A stretch of 64,000 bases of DNA from an uncultured Oscillospiraceae bacterium (GCA_934591635.1 CAKTPI010000005.1:56360-120359), one strand, 5' to 3'; counted from the stretch's first letter, positions 40,849 to 50,539 are shown. Notes: a model not told the origin generated them from the sequence alone. Translations and numbers: made by a program.

Positions 40849-42033
40849 ATGATTTGCAGAAAATTAGCAGCCCTGGCTGCGGCACTGGCCATGACCGGCG
40901 GGTTGCTTGCAGGAAATTTGGAAACTGCGGAAAGCAAGGTACTGCGGGAAGCAGAACCTGTGCCGTATGCTTCCATTGAAAATTCAAAGGAGCTTCGAAA
41001 TATGACTGGATTGGAATTTGCGGCCTCTATGAAAATTGGCTGGAACCTGGGCAATACCTTCGACGCGCCTGCCGGGGAAACCGCGTGGGGCAATCCCGTG
41101 ACGACCAATGAGTTGATTCAACTGGTAAAGAAGCTGGGATTCGATACGATTCGTATTCCTGTTTCCTGGGGGAAGCATGTGTCTGCGGCGCCGGAATACA
41201 AAATCGATGAAACGTTCCTGAACCGGGTGGATACGGTGGTGAATCAGGCATTGGATGCGGGACTTTATGTGATTATTAATTCTCACCATGACAACGAAAT
41301 CTATTCGCCAACACCGGAGAACGCAGAGCGCGGAAAGGCATACCTGCAGGCAATCTGGAGCCAGGTTGGTGCCCATTTTGCAGATGCGGACGAGCATCTT
41401 GTATTTGAGACCATGAATGAGCCGAGAGTGGCAGGCAGCTCCTACGAGTGGAATATCAATGCCAACAACCCGGATTGTGCTGCGGCGATGAAGGTTGTCA
41501 ACGAATTAAACCAGACCTGCCTGAATGCAATTCGGGCCACCGGGGGGAACAATGCTGACCGCTTTGTGGTGGTGTCCGTTTATGCGGGAAGCCCCACCGC
41601 TGCGCTATCCAGCATTTTTCAGCTGCCGGAGGATAGTGCGGAGGACAGACTGCTGGTCTCTCTGCATGCTTATACACCATATCGCTTTGCGCTGGATCAG
41701 AATTCCAGTGATTCAACCTTTGACCGGCAGGATGAAAATGAAATCAGATCTCTGATGAAGAGCGTTGGATATCGCTTTATCCGTAAGGGTATTCCGGTTG
41801 TTTTTGATGAGATGGGATGCCTGGATAAATCCAACCCAGATGATCGCTACGCTTGGAGCAAGTGCTTTGTTTCTGCTGCAGGGGAACACGGCATTCCCTG
41901 CGTGTGGTGGGATAATGGTGCAATCGGCTCCGCAGGCGAAAATTTTGCTTTGATTGACAGGAGAAAACTGACGGTTTATGACCAGTCCGCAACGGTTTTG
42001 CAGGGCTTGATGGATGGCGCCAAATCGGAATAA
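40849..42033 (+). CDS. secreted glycoside hydrolase family 5 endoglycanase
   Basis: A 394-residue GH5 enzyme, probably cutting beta-1,4-glucan, glucomannan or mannan outside the cell. It has a signal peptide (about residues 1-29, ALAAALAMTGGLLAG) and then a single GH5 barrel without dockerin or binding module. Landmarks: KIGWNLGNTFDAP, DTIRIPVSWG (about 99-108), HHD (about 146), the acid/base glutamate in ETMNEPR (about 191) and the nucleophile in FDEMG (about 321). The ATG at 40849 has GAGTGGA at fair spacing. It is 14 bp upstream of the GH36 gene. Subfamily and exact substrate cannot be fixed by eye. Confidence 0.9.
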   Translation: MICRKLAALAAALAMTGGLLAGNLETAESKVLREAEPVPYASIENSKELRNMTGLEFAASMKIGWNLGNTFDAPAGETAWGNPVTTNELIQLVKKLGFDTIRIPVSWGKHVSAAPEYKIDETFLNRVDTVVNQALDAGLYVIINSHHDNEIYSPTPENAERGKAYLQAIWSQVGAHFADADEHLVFETMNEPRVAGSSYEWNINANNPDCAAAMKVVNELNQTCLNAIRATGGNNADRFVVVSVYAGSPTAALSSIFQLPEDSAEDRLLVSLHAYTPYRFALDQNSSDSTFDRQDENEIRSLMKSVGYRFIRKGIPVVFDEMGCLDKSNPDDRYAWSKCFVSAAGEHGIPCVWWDNGAIGSAGENFALIDRRKLTVYDQSATVLQGLMDGAKSE

Positions 42034-42047
42034 AACAGGAGTGGGAT

Positions 42048-44243
42048 ATGAGTATTATATATAACGCACAAGAGAAGTGCTTCCAATTGGATACCCCTAA
42101 TACCAGCTATATTTTCGGCGTACAGGATGCAGCGGGCTATTTGCTGCACTATTACTATGGAAAAAAGTTGACCCATGGGGATGTTGCATATTTGGCAAGG
42201 ACTGAGGAGGCTCCTTTTACACCCGAAAAAAACAGCCGGGATAAGTTGAGCTTTCTGGACAGTGCCCCTTTCGAGTATCCAACCGGCGGCGTAGGTGATT
42301 TCCGGGAGCATTGCCTGGAAATCCAGACACAGTCTGGCCACAAAGGGGTGGAGCTTAGCTATGACGGATATCGTATTTTGCCTGGGAAACCGGAACTTCC
42401 GGGACTTCCCGCAACATTTGGCAGGGAACAGGATTGCGACAGCCTGGAAATTACCATGGTGGATCGCAGTCTCGATTTAGAGGTCAAGCTCCTGTACACC
42501 GCATTCCGCCACTTGAACGTTATAACAAGAAGTGTCAGTGTCACCAACCGGGGCGGTAAAGAGAATATTATTTATTTGACAAAGGTGCTTTCTGCCTGTC
42601 TGGACATGGATAACGAGAACTATTCCCTGCTCACGCTTCACGGCAGCTGGGCCCGGGAGCGGCAGATGCAGTATCGGAAGATTGGTTACGGAATTCAGGG
42701 GGCATCCTCCCATCGGGGGGAGCCCGGTCATCAGGATCATCCCTTTGCGGCACTTACCAGCCCGAATGCAACCCAGACGGAGGGCAACGTATATGCAATG
42801 CACTTTGTCTATTCCGGCAATTTTGAATTGCAAGCGGATATGAACCAGTTTGACCAGGTGCGGTTCATGATGGGCATCAACCCTTATCAGTTTACGTGGA
42901 AGCTGAAAACAGGGGAGACCTTCCAGGCACCGGAGGTGGTGCTGGTGTATTCCGATGAAGGCCTCGGTAAAATGACCCGCACCTTCCATGAGCTATACCG
43001 CAGTCATCTGATCCGCAGTATTTGGAAGGATAAAAAACGTCCAATCCTGATCAACAACTGGGAGGGGACGTATTTTAATTTCAACACTGAAAAGCTCCTG
43101 GCGATTGCAAAAGGTGCCGCGAAGCTGGGAATTGAAATGCTGGTCATGGATGATGGCTGGTTTGGCAATCGCTGCGATGATAACCGCGCGTTGGGAGACT
43201 GGTTTGTTAATGAAGAAAAGCTTCCGGGCGGTCTGACGCGGCTTGTGTCTGAAGTCAATAAGCTGGGCATGAAGTTTGGAATTTGGATGGAGCCGGAAAT
43301 GATTTCTCCGGATTCTGATCTTTATCGCGCGCACCCGGATTGGGCCATTCAGATTCCAGGCCGAACCCCTGGCCTTGCCCGCAACCAGCTGGTGCTGGAT
43401 ATTACCCGCAAAGAGATTCTGGAATATGTTTGGAGCAGAATTGACGCAATCCTGAGCAGCGCCAATATTGAATATCTGAAATGGGATATGAACCGTCCGC
43501 TTTCGGATATTGGAAGCCTGGGCCTCAGTGCAGATGCCCAGGGGGAACTGTGCCACCGGTATGTGCTTGCGGTGTATGCGCTTCAGGAGCGGCTGCACCG
43601 CAGTTACCCAAATCTGTTGCTGGAGAATTGTTCCGGCGGCGGCGCAAGGTTTGACCCTGGTATGCTGTACTATAGTCCGCAGATTTGGTGCTCTGATGAC
43701 ACGGATGCCATAGAACGCCTGACCATCCAGGAGGGAACTGCCCTGATTTACCCCCTTTCGGCGATAGGAGCTCATGTGTCTGACTGCCCTAATCACGCAG
43801 TGGGAAGGGTGACGCCGTTTATTACCAGGGGGCATGTGGCCCTTGCGGGTACCTTTGGCTACGAGCTGGACATCACAAAGCTCAGTGACCGGGAGCGGGA
43901 GCTTATCCCGCAGCAGGTTGCCATGTACCACCGGTATAATGATATAATCCGCAAAGGAAACTACTACCGCCTTGCATCCTACCGGGAGAACCATTCCTAC
44001 GATTGCTGGCAAGTGGTGTCGGAGGATGGCAGTGAGATTTTGGTTACCTATGTTCAGGTTCTTGGCCGCCCCAATTGTCACACCAGGCGGATTAAGCTCC
44101 AGGGGCTTGACCCGTCAGCGAGCTACCAAATTCAGGAAAGCGGAAGGGTATACGGCGGCGATGCGCTGATGTATGCAGGTTTGCTGCTTCCCAATCTGTG
44201 GGGTGACAGTCAGTCCGTTATGATTACACTGAAGAAGTGCTGA
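42048..44243 (+). CDS. alpha-galactosidase, glycoside hydrolase family 36
   Basis: A 731-residue cytoplasmic alpha-galactosidase removing alpha-1,6-galactose side groups from galactomanno-oligosaccharides or raffinose-type sugars. N-terminal beta-supersandwich (about 1-320), central barrel with MLVMDDGWFGNR (about 365-376), nucleophile Asp in LKWDMNRPLSD (about 480) and acid/base Asp in WCSDDTDA (about 550), and a C-terminal beta domain. There is no signal peptide, so it acts after import. It is cotranscribed with the secreted GH5. With galM elsewhere in the window the released galactose can enter metabolism. Confidence 0.94.
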   Translation: MSIIYNAQEKCFQLDTPNTSYIFGVQDAAGYLLHYYYGKKLTHGDVAYLARTEEAPFTPEKNSRDKLSFLDSAPFEYPTGGVGDFREHCLEIQTQSGHKGVELSYDGYRILPGKPELPGLPATFGREQDCDSLEITMVDRSLDLEVKLLYTAFRHLNVITRSVSVTNRGGKENIIYLTKVLSACLDMDNENYSLLTLHGSWARERQMQYRKIGYGIQGASSHRGEPGHQDHPFAALTSPNATQTEGNVYAMHFVYSGNFELQADMNQFDQVRFMMGINPYQFTWKLKTGETFQAPEVVLVYSDEGLGKMTRTFHELYRSHLIRSIWKDKKRPILINNWEGTYFNFNTEKLLAIAKGAAKLGIEMLVMDDGWFGNRCDDNRALGDWFVNEEKLPGGLTRLVSEVNKLGMKFGIWMEPEMISPDSDLYRAHPDWAIQIPGRTPGLARNQLVLDITRKEILEYVWSRIDAILSSANIEYLKWDMNRPLSDIGSLGLSADAQGELCHRYVLAVYALQERLHRSYPNLLLENCSGGGARFDPGMLYYSPQIWCSDDTDAIERLTIQEGTALIYPLSAIGAHVSDCPNHAVGRVTPFITRGHVALAGTFGYELDITKLSDRERELIPQQVAMYHRYNDIIRKGNYYRLASYRENHSYDCWQVVSEDGSEILVTYVQVLGRPNCHTRRIKLQGLDPSASYQIQESGRVYGGDALMYAGLLLPNLWGDSQSVMITLKKC

Positions 44244-44269
44244 TTTCTGTTTGATAAAAATAAAACAGT

Positions 44270-44313
44270 AACCGATGCAGCTGATTTGTTCAGACTGCAT
44301 CGGTTTCCTTTTT
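44270..44313 (+). terminator. terminator of the GH5-GH36 operon
   Basis: AACCGATGCAG (44270-44280) pairs with CTGCATCGGTT (44295-44305), then a T-rich tail. Confidence 0.8.
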
Positions 44314-44380
44314 ATGATTGTCATTACAGCACGGCAATGACTTCTTGTGCAATTGCAAGAAAATCTATTGGGAACATTTA

Positions 44381-44394
44381 CTAAAACGTTATCG
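44381..44394. promoter_or_regulatory. LacI-family/cre-like operator candidate
   Basis: CTAAAACGTTATCG has the central CG and pseudo-twofold form of LacI/GalR and CcpA sites and matches the inner part of the cre consensus. It lies 39 bp upstream of the -35 of the GH26 operon. Outer positions deviate, so binding is uncertain. Confidence 0.35.
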
Positions 44395-44432
44395 TAAGAT
44401 TCGTGCATTCATCCGAAAAACGCTTGGACGGG

Positions 44433-44464
44433 TTGTAATCTGCAAAACAATCGTGTAAGATGAA
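44433..44464 (+). promoter_or_regulatory. promoter of the GH26 operon
   Basis: TTGTAA (44433-44438), a 17-bp spacer and TG-extended TAAGAT (44456-44461). It contains the 16-mer AATCGTGTAAGATGAA shared with the GH5 promoter. Confidence 0.6.
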
Positions 44465-44521
44465 GAAAATGTGAACGAGGGAAGGATAAATTCCTTTCCT
44501 GCGCGGGAAGAGGTGGCTTCC

Positions 44522-46000
44522 GTGAATGTGAAAAAAATTGCCTGTGGGCTTGTGGCTGTTTCGTTAGCAACATGCTTGCTGCCGTCTGGAATCCATGCGG
44601 AGGGAGCATGGCAGCCTGAAAAGGGTGGAGCCTATGAAGCGGAGGACGGCACCTTTTTTGGCAATGTAAAGGTGGAGCGCAGGGGAAGTGTCTCGGGTTT
44701 CCGGCAGGACGGAGATAGCTGCGCAGTTACTGTACAGATTGCCAGGACCGGTTTTTATGACCTGGAGTTTCTGCTGAAGTCCCAGGGTGGTTACAAGGAA
44801 AACTATGTCAGCGTGGACGGAGTACGCCTGGGCGCGATTTGCTGTGACGGAAATCAATTCGTGCGGGATACCATTTCCCGGGTCTATTTGGAAGAAGGAA
44901 AACATACGATAGCGGTTTCCAAGTACTGGGGATATATCTACTGGGACAAGGTAAATATTCTGACCAGCGAACCCTTTGATGAGTCGATTTTTGATGTCAG
45001 TGCACGTCTTGTCAATGAAAACGCAACGGAAAATGCCAGGCGCTTGTTTTCCTATTTGTGCGATCAGTACGGCAAAACCACCATTTCCGGACAGTATTGC
45101 GATACCGGTATGAACGGATGGGAAAACCTACAAATTTCCCAAAATAACGGCGGCAAATTCCCGGCAATTCTGGGATTGGATATGGGCTACTATTCTCAAA
45201 CCGGTGTTGACCATCAGGTTGCGATTCATACAACAAAGCAGGCAATTGCCTATTGGGAGAAAGGCGGAATTGTGACCCTGTGCTGGCATTGGCTGGCCCC
45301 GGAAAAGTACATAACCGGAACCTGGTACAGCGCGTTCCGTCCGGAAGAGACCAGAAAGCTGAGCCTGACGGCCATTATGAATGGAGAGGATGAAGAAGGG
45401 CTTGCGCTTCTCCGGAAGGATATCGATAACATTGCCACAGAGCTTCTGGCAATGCAGGAGGCGGGAGTCCCCATCCTGTGGCGTCCGCTCCATGAGGCCA
45501 GCGGCGGCTGGTTCTGGTGGGGAGCAGAGGGAGCAGAGCCGTACCTATGGCTTTACCGGTACCTCTATCACATACTGACAGACGAGTATGGGCTGAATAA
45601 TCTTATCTGGGTTTGGAATGGTCAGAATGCCGCTTGGTACCCCGGGGATGAATATGTGGATATTGTCGGTGTGGATATTTATGCGGGAGAGCATGAGTAT
45701 TCATCTCAGATTGATGCTTTTCTGGAGACGCATTCTTATGCCGGTGAGAACAAAATGGTGGTTTTGAGCGAAAACGGCACCATGATCAATCCGGATCTGT
45801 CCGTGCGGGACCGGGCCATGTTCGGATTTTTCTGCACCTGGAGCGGGGAATTTGTCATGGAGGATGGCCTTCGCAAGAAATATTCCCCCCAATATACCGA
45901 GGTGGAGATGCTCCAGAAGGTGTATAACAGCGAATATGTTGTCACACGGGATGAATTGCCGGATTTATCTGCCTACCCCATCCGGGAGGATGCAACGTGA
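44522..46000 (+). CDS. secreted CBM35-GH26 beta-mannanase
   Basis: A 492-residue endo-beta-1,4-mannanase. Signal peptide at about residues 1-29 (cleavage after GIHA), then a CBM35-type binding module (about 34-165, starting YEAEDGTFFGNVKVE) and the GH26 barrel (about 180-480). The acid/base glutamate lies in WRPLHEASGGWFWWG (about 325) and the nucleophile in VLSENGT (about 417). GTG 44522 is chosen because AAGAGGTGG lies 7 bp before it and it gives a proper signal peptide; GTG 44471 is in frame but adds a non-signal extension. The overlapping stop/start with the DUF624 gene places it first in the long transport operon. Confidence 0.93.
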   Translation: MNVKKIACGLVAVSLATCLLPSGIHAEGAWQPEKGGAYEAEDGTFFGNVKVERRGSVSGFRQDGDSCAVTVQIARTGFYDLEFLLKSQGGYKENYVSVDGVRLGAICCDGNQFVRDTISRVYLEEGKHTIAVSKYWGYIYWDKVNILTSEPFDESIFDVSARLVNENATENARRLFSYLCDQYGKTTISGQYCDTGMNGWENLQISQNNGGKFPAILGLDMGYYSQTGVDHQVAIHTTKQAIAYWEKGGIVTLCWHWLAPEKYITGTWYSAFRPEETRKLSLTAIMNGEDEEGLALLRKDIDNIATELLAMQEAGVPILWRPLHEASGGWFWWGAEGAEPYLWLYRYLYHILTDEYGLNNLIWVWNGQNAAWYPGDEYVDIVGVDIYAGEHEYSSQIDAFLETHSYAGENKMVVLSENGTMINPDLSVRDRAMFGFFCTWSGEFVMEDGLRKKYSPQYTEVEMLQKVYNSEYVVTRDELPDLSAYPIREDAT

Positions 46001-46596
46001 TCCGGAAGCTACTCGATGTGGAAGGCCCCGTGGTTGATTTCCTGGAAAAATGTGGGCAGCTGATTGTGCTCAGTGCCTTATGGCTCCTTTGCTGCATCCC
46101 GGTGGTTACGCTATGTGCCTCTTCGGCGGCGCTGTATGATGGTGTGTTTCAGACGGTACGTAAGCAGGAAGGAAATGCCATCAAGACTTTTTTTAGCAGT
46201 ATAAAACGCAATTTTCTGCGGGGTATTGCGCTGACGGTGATATTGCTTCTGGCTTTTGGAGGCTTGTGGTTGGGTTCTGCCGCTGTTTTCCACAGGGCAC
46301 GCCCAACGGGAATTTTTCTTGTGCTGATGATTCTTATCTCCCTTACTGCGGTGTATTTCCCTGCGGTCATGGTGCGGTTTCCGTATGGTGTTGGAGATGT
46401 AGTGAAGCTCTCCTTTGTGCTTTCTTTGCAGTTTACGCATGTCTCTTTGCTGCTTGCGCTGGGTACGGTAGTGTTGACGGCGCTGCAAATTTATGTGTTC
46501 CCCATGAGCATGATTTTGATTCTCCCCGGCGTGTGGTGCTGGTGCGGCTCTTTTTTGCTGGAAAAGGCAGTAAGCCGTTACAGTGGAAAGAGATGA
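45997..46596 (+). CDS. DUF624/YesL-family membrane protein
   Basis: A 199-residue protein with four or five hydrophobic segments. The N-terminal pattern LWLLCCIPVVTLCASSAALYDGV (about residues 28-50) is the DUF624 hallmark. YesL-type proteins are regularly found with ABC importers for plant glycans in Firmicutes, but their function is not known. GTG 45997 overlaps the TGA of the GH26 gene. A second family member is at 61418. Confidence 0.9.
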   Translation: MIRKLLDVEGPVVDFLEKCGQLIVLSALWLLCCIPVVTLCASSAALYDGVFQTVRKQEGNAIKTFFSSIKRNFLRGIALTVILLLAFGGLWLGSAAVFHRARPTGIFLVLMILISLTAVYFPAVMVRFPYGVGDVVKLSFVLSLQFTHVSLLLALGTVVLTALQIYVFPMSMILILPGVWCWCGSFLLEKAVSRYSGKR

Positions 46597-46626
46597 AATT
46601 GGACAGAAGGAAGAGGGCGTTGGATT

Positions 46627-49623
46627 ATGGCAAACAGGATGAAATTTAAAAGAGGGATGTGCAGGCTTTTGGCGGCTGCCGCAATTCTTTCCGCATTGGC
46701 CCCGGCACAGCTCCGGGTGGAGGCCGCAACGGAACTTTCCCAGAGTGATTATGATAATCTTGTCAGCTTTTATACCGTTTCAAAGGATGCCATAAAATAC
46801 CAGGACTATCTTGCTTCCCATGACCAGCACCGGCCTGAGACAGAAGTGCGGGTAGACGGGGCGGATTTTGTGCGCTATGAGCAGCAGGAGACTGCTGCGA
46901 TCCCGGAGTACCTTGAAAATTATCAGGGTATGGCCGGAGCCAGTGTCCTCACTACCGAGGATTCTCTGATCGAATATGAATTTACTGTAGAACAGGAAGG
47001 TCTGTATGATCTATCCCTGCTCTATTACCCAGTGGAAGGAAAAAATTCAGCCATCCAGCGCAGTATTTTTCTGGACGGCAGTTTGCCCTATGAGGAGCTT
47101 TCTCTGGTGGAATTTCAGCGTATATGGACAGTAGACACGGTGGAGTCCTACGTAAATGCGGATGGAATCACGGTTCGCAGCTGGGAAAAGGACAACCAGG
47201 GGAATGACCTGAAGCCAGGCTGCGTGGAGGCGCCGGAGTGGACGGAAACCTATCTGTACGACAGCGAGGGCTATGTAACAACGCAGTTATCTCTGTATTT
47301 TACGCAGGGTACACACACGGTCACACTGGTCGGCTTGCGGGAGCCATTGCTGATTCGGGAGCTGTGTCTGTCCAATCGCGTGTCTGCGGCACCTTATTCG
47401 GAAGTGAAGGCGGCCTGGGATGCAGCCGGTGCGCGGGATACTTCGGGACATGTTGTGCGTATCGAGGCAGAAAATGCCACAAAGACCTCCTCTCAGATGC
47501 TTTATGCAAAGCAGGATCAAAGCTCTCCGGCAGTATACCCGTCCAGTGCAAAAGAATTGCTGAATAATACCATTGGCGGTGATTCCTGGCGGCTCAACGG
47601 CCAGTGGATTGAGTGGGATTTTGAGGTGCCGGAGGACGGCTACTACAATATCGCCCTGGTGGACAAGCAGAATTTTGTGAAGGGTATCTATGTTTCCCGC
47701 CGCATTACCATAGACGGTGCGGCCCCCTTTGCTCAGATGCTGAACTACGGTTTTGCCTATTCCTCCAACTGGCGGAAAGATATCCTTTCGGATGACCAAG
47801 GGGATGCTTATCGGTTTTATCTGGAGGAGGGACGGCACACCATTCGGATGGAAGTGGTGCTGGGTGAGTTCGCCGGCATCATCAGTGACGTACAGGACTG
47901 TGTGACCCAGCTTAACAGCATTTACCGCAGTGTCATCCGCATTACCGGTGTGGCGCCTGACCAGTACCGGGATTATGAAATCGAGCGAAATCTTCCGGAA
48001 CTGGAAAACCAGCTTATCGCGGTTCGGCAGGAGCTGGACGGTGCCATTACGGATTTGTTGAAACTGATTGGCGACAACAGTGATAAAGAAGCAGTGTTGA
48101 TTACCATGCGGGATCAGCTGGATGAACTGATTCGGGATCAGGAGCGTTTTACGGAAGTACTCTCCTCCTACAAGGTGAATGTCCGTGCCACGGCAAACTG
48201 GATCACCCAGGTTATCTCCCAGCCGCTTCAGCTGGATCGGCTGTACGTTTATTCACCGGATTGCAGCATCAAGGTAGACAAGCTTGGCTTTTTTGCAGGT
48301 TTGTGGCATGAGCTGTGCCGCCTGTTTTATTCCTTCGTGATTGACTATAACCAGATTGGCAATGTGAGCAAGGATGATTCCTCTGCCATTACGCTCTGGA
48401 TCGGTACCGGACGGGATCAGGCCAATGTGATCAAATCCATGATTGACGCAACCTTTACCCCACAAACTGGTATCAATGTGAATGTGCAATTGGTGGATAT
48501 GAATACACTTCTGCGGGCAACTCTGGCAGGAGAAGGGCCGGATGTTGCAATTCAGGTTCCCAATACCAACGGGGCAGCCGGTGCGGTGCTTTCCTCTGGT
48601 AATGACTCGGCGGTGAACTATGGTATCCGAAATGCCGTTGTAGATTTGACGCAGTTCCCGGATTATGAGGAGGTCATAAAGCGCTTCTCTGACAGCGCCA
48701 TGGTGCAGCTGTGCTTCCACAATGCTGCCTATGGTCTCCCGGAGACCCAAACCTTCCCCATGCTTTTTTATCGCAAGGATATTTTGATGGAGCTTGGCAT
48801 GGAAGTGCCTCAAACCTGGGACGAAGTGAAGGTGGCCATGACGGTGCTTGCCAAAAACCAGATGGAGTTTGGCATGTTGCCCAGTGAGCAGGTTTTTGCT
48901 ATGCTGCTGTATCAAAATGGCGGAGCCTATTATAGCGAGGATGGCAGCCGTTCCGCACTGGATTCAGACGAGGCAATCAATACCTTCAAACAGTATTGCG
49001 AGTATTACACTGATTACAAGCTGGACAAGGAAACCAGTGTTGACCAGCGCTTCCGTACCGGTGAATGTCCCATTATCATTGCGGATTATACCCTGTACAA
49101 TAATTTACAGGTTTCAGCACCGGATATTGATGGGCTGTGGAGTATTGCGCCGGTTCCCGGAACGCGGAAGGAAGATGGAACCATTGACCGGAGTGTGGGC
49201 TCTACTGGCCTTACCAGTCTGATGATGGCGGCGACGCAGCAAAAAGAAGCCTGCTGGGAATTCCTGAAGTGGTGGACCTCCGATGAGGTGCAGACAAATT
49301 TCGGTTATGAAATGGAGAGCCTTCAGGGTAAGGCAGGACGTGTCCCCACAGCTAACCTGGAAGCATTCCAGAAGCTTGCCTGGAGGGCAACGGATATGGA
49401 TGCGCTGCTGGAGCAGTACCGGTGGGTGCGGGGGATTCCGCAGGTTCCCGGCGGCTATTATTCCTGGCGGAATGTAAATAATGCATTTTACACAGTGACC
49501 ACGGATACAGACTTTGCCTCTCCGCGGGAGGAACTGATGGACAAGGTAGTCCTGATCAATGAGGAACTCCACTACAAGTGGGAAGAATTCGAGTTGGTAA
49601 GCACGGGAAAGGACGGTGAATGA
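46627..49623 (+). CDS. carbohydrate-binding-module/ABC solute-binding protein fusion
   Basis: A 998-residue secreted protein combining two functions. After a signal peptide ending VEA (about residue 36) come two jelly-roll modules of the CBM35/CBM6 kind (about 60-260 and 275-450; both contain DGYYNIALVD-like strands and GxHTVxL or GRHTIRM edges). A helical linker (about 455-540) and a family 1 sugar-binding protein domain (about 590-980) follow. The binding domain begins ITLWIGTGRDQANVI and contains FPMLFYRKDILMELGMEVPQTWDE. There is no lipobox, so unlike ordinary binding proteins it is not tethered by a lipid. It is followed 1 bp later by the first permease. Fusion of polymer binding to ABC capture is unusual. 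Confidence 0.88.
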   Translation: MANRMKFKRGMCRLLAAAAILSALAPAQLRVEAATELSQSDYDNLVSFYTVSKDAIKYQDYLASHDQHRPETEVRVDGADFVRYEQQETAAIPEYLENYQGMAGASVLTTEDSLIEYEFTVEQEGLYDLSLLYYPVEGKNSAIQRSIFLDGSLPYEELSLVEFQRIWTVDTVESYVNADGITVRSWEKDNQGNDLKPGCVEAPEWTETYLYDSEGYVTTQLSLYFTQGTHTVTLVGLREPLLIRELCLSNRVSAAPYSEVKAAWDAAGARDTSGHVVRIEAENATKTSSQMLYAKQDQSSPAVYPSSAKELLNNTIGGDSWRLNGQWIEWDFEVPEDGYYNIALVDKQNFVKGIYVSRRITIDGAAPFAQMLNYGFAYSSNWRKDILSDDQGDAYRFYLEEGRHTIRMEVVLGEFAGIISDVQDCVTQLNSIYRSVIRITGVAPDQYRDYEIERNLPELENQLIAVRQELDGAITDLLKLIGDNSDKEAVLITMRDQLDELIRDQERFTEVLSSYKVNVRATANWITQVISQPLQLDRLYVYSPDCSIKVDKLGFFAGLWHELCRLFYSFVIDYNQIGNVSKDDSSAITLWIGTGRDQANVIKSMIDATFTPQTGINVNVQLVDMNTLLRATLAGEGPDVAIQVPNTNGAAGAVLSSGNDSAVNYGIRNAVVDLTQFPDYEEVIKRFSDSAMVQLCFHNAAYGLPETQTFPMLFYRKDILMELGMEVPQTWDEVKVAMTVLAKNQMEFGMLPSEQVFAMLLYQNGGAYYSEDGSRSALDSDEAINTFKQYCEYYTDYKLDKETSVDQRFRTGECPIIIADYTLYNNLQVSAPDIDGLWSIAPVPGTRKEDGTIDRSVGSTGLTSLMMAATQQKEACWEFLKWWTSDEVQTNFGYEMESLQGKAGRVPTANLEAFQKLAWRATDMDALLEQYRWVRGIPQVPGGYYSWRNVNNAFYTVTTDTDFASPREELMDKVVLINEELHYKWEEFELVSTGKDGE

Positions 49624-49624
49624 G

Positions 49625-50539
49625 ATGGGACGCAGCAAAGGAAAAGGGATCCGCCTTTCTCCGCAGCTTAAAAAGAGCATGCCCTCCTACTTAATGATTG
49701 CGCCCTATTTCATCCTGTTTACCTTATTTACCATTTTACCGGTTGCCGCCTCCATTGTACTGAGCTTTACGGATTTCAACATGCTGGAATGGCCGGAATT
49801 TGTCGGGTGGACGAACTACATTCGCTTGCTTGTCAACGATGACCTGTTTGTTGTCGCTCTGAAGAATACCCTGATTTTTGCAGTGATTACCGGGCCGGTC
49901 AGCTATCTGATGTGCTTGCTGTTTGCCTGGATCATCAATGAATTCTCCGGCAAGCTGCGCGCATTCCTGACGCTGATTTTCTATGCACCGTCCATTTGCG
50001 GCAATGCCTTTATGATTTGGCAGATCATCCTTACCGGTGACCGATATGGCTTCCTGAATGGTATCCTTTTGAAATGGGATATCATCAATGAGGCCATTAT
50101 CTGGATGAAGACAGAAAAGTACGTGATGCCCATGCTGATTGTGGTTCAGCTTTGGCTTAGCTTGGGTACCGGCTTCCTGTCCTTCATTGCAGGCCTGCAA
50201 ACTGTTGATAAGTCCATGTACGAGGCCGGTGTGCTGGACGGCATCAAAAACCGCTGGCAGGAGCTGTGGTATATTACACTGCCGGCTATGAAGCCCCAGC
50301 TGATGTTCGGCGCTGTGATGCAGATTACCCAGTCTTTTGCCATTGCGGATATTTCCATCCAGCTTGCGGGTAATCCTTCCGTTAACTATGCTGGCTCAAC
50401 GGTGGTCACCCACCTGCTGGATTATGGCACGGTCCGATTTGAAATGGGATATGCGTCGGCCATTGCAACGATTTTGTTCCTTTTGATGGTTGGAACCAAT
50501 AAGCTTGTCCAAAAGGTTTTGAGGAGGGTCGGTGAATGA
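49625..50539 (+). CDS. ABC sugar transporter permease, MalF/MsmF type (pair 1)
   Basis: A 304-residue inner-membrane permease with six predicted segments. The cytoplasmic EAA loop, which contacts the ATPase, is present as YEAGVLDGIKNRWQELWYITLP (about residues 199-220). ATG 49625 lies 1 bp after the stop of the binding-protein gene and is preceded by GGACGGTGA. The stop overlaps the start of its partner (ATGA). The matching ATPase is not in the window; such systems often share a distant MsmK/UgpC-type subunit. Confidence 0.93.
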   Translation: MGRSKGKGIRLSPQLKKSMPSYLMIAPYFILFTLFTILPVAASIVLSFTDFNMLEWPEFVGWTNYIRLLVNDDLFVVALKNTLIFAVITGPVSYLMCLLFAWIINEFSGKLRAFLTLIFYAPSICGNAFMIWQIILTGDRYGFLNGILLKWDIINEAIIWMKTEKYVMPMLIVVQLWLSLGTGFLSFIAGLQTVDKSMYEAGVLDGIKNRWQELWYITLPAMKPQLMFGAVMQITQSFAIADISIQLAGNPSVNYAGSTVVTHLLDYGTVRFEMGYASAIATILFLLMVGTNKLVQKVLRRVGE

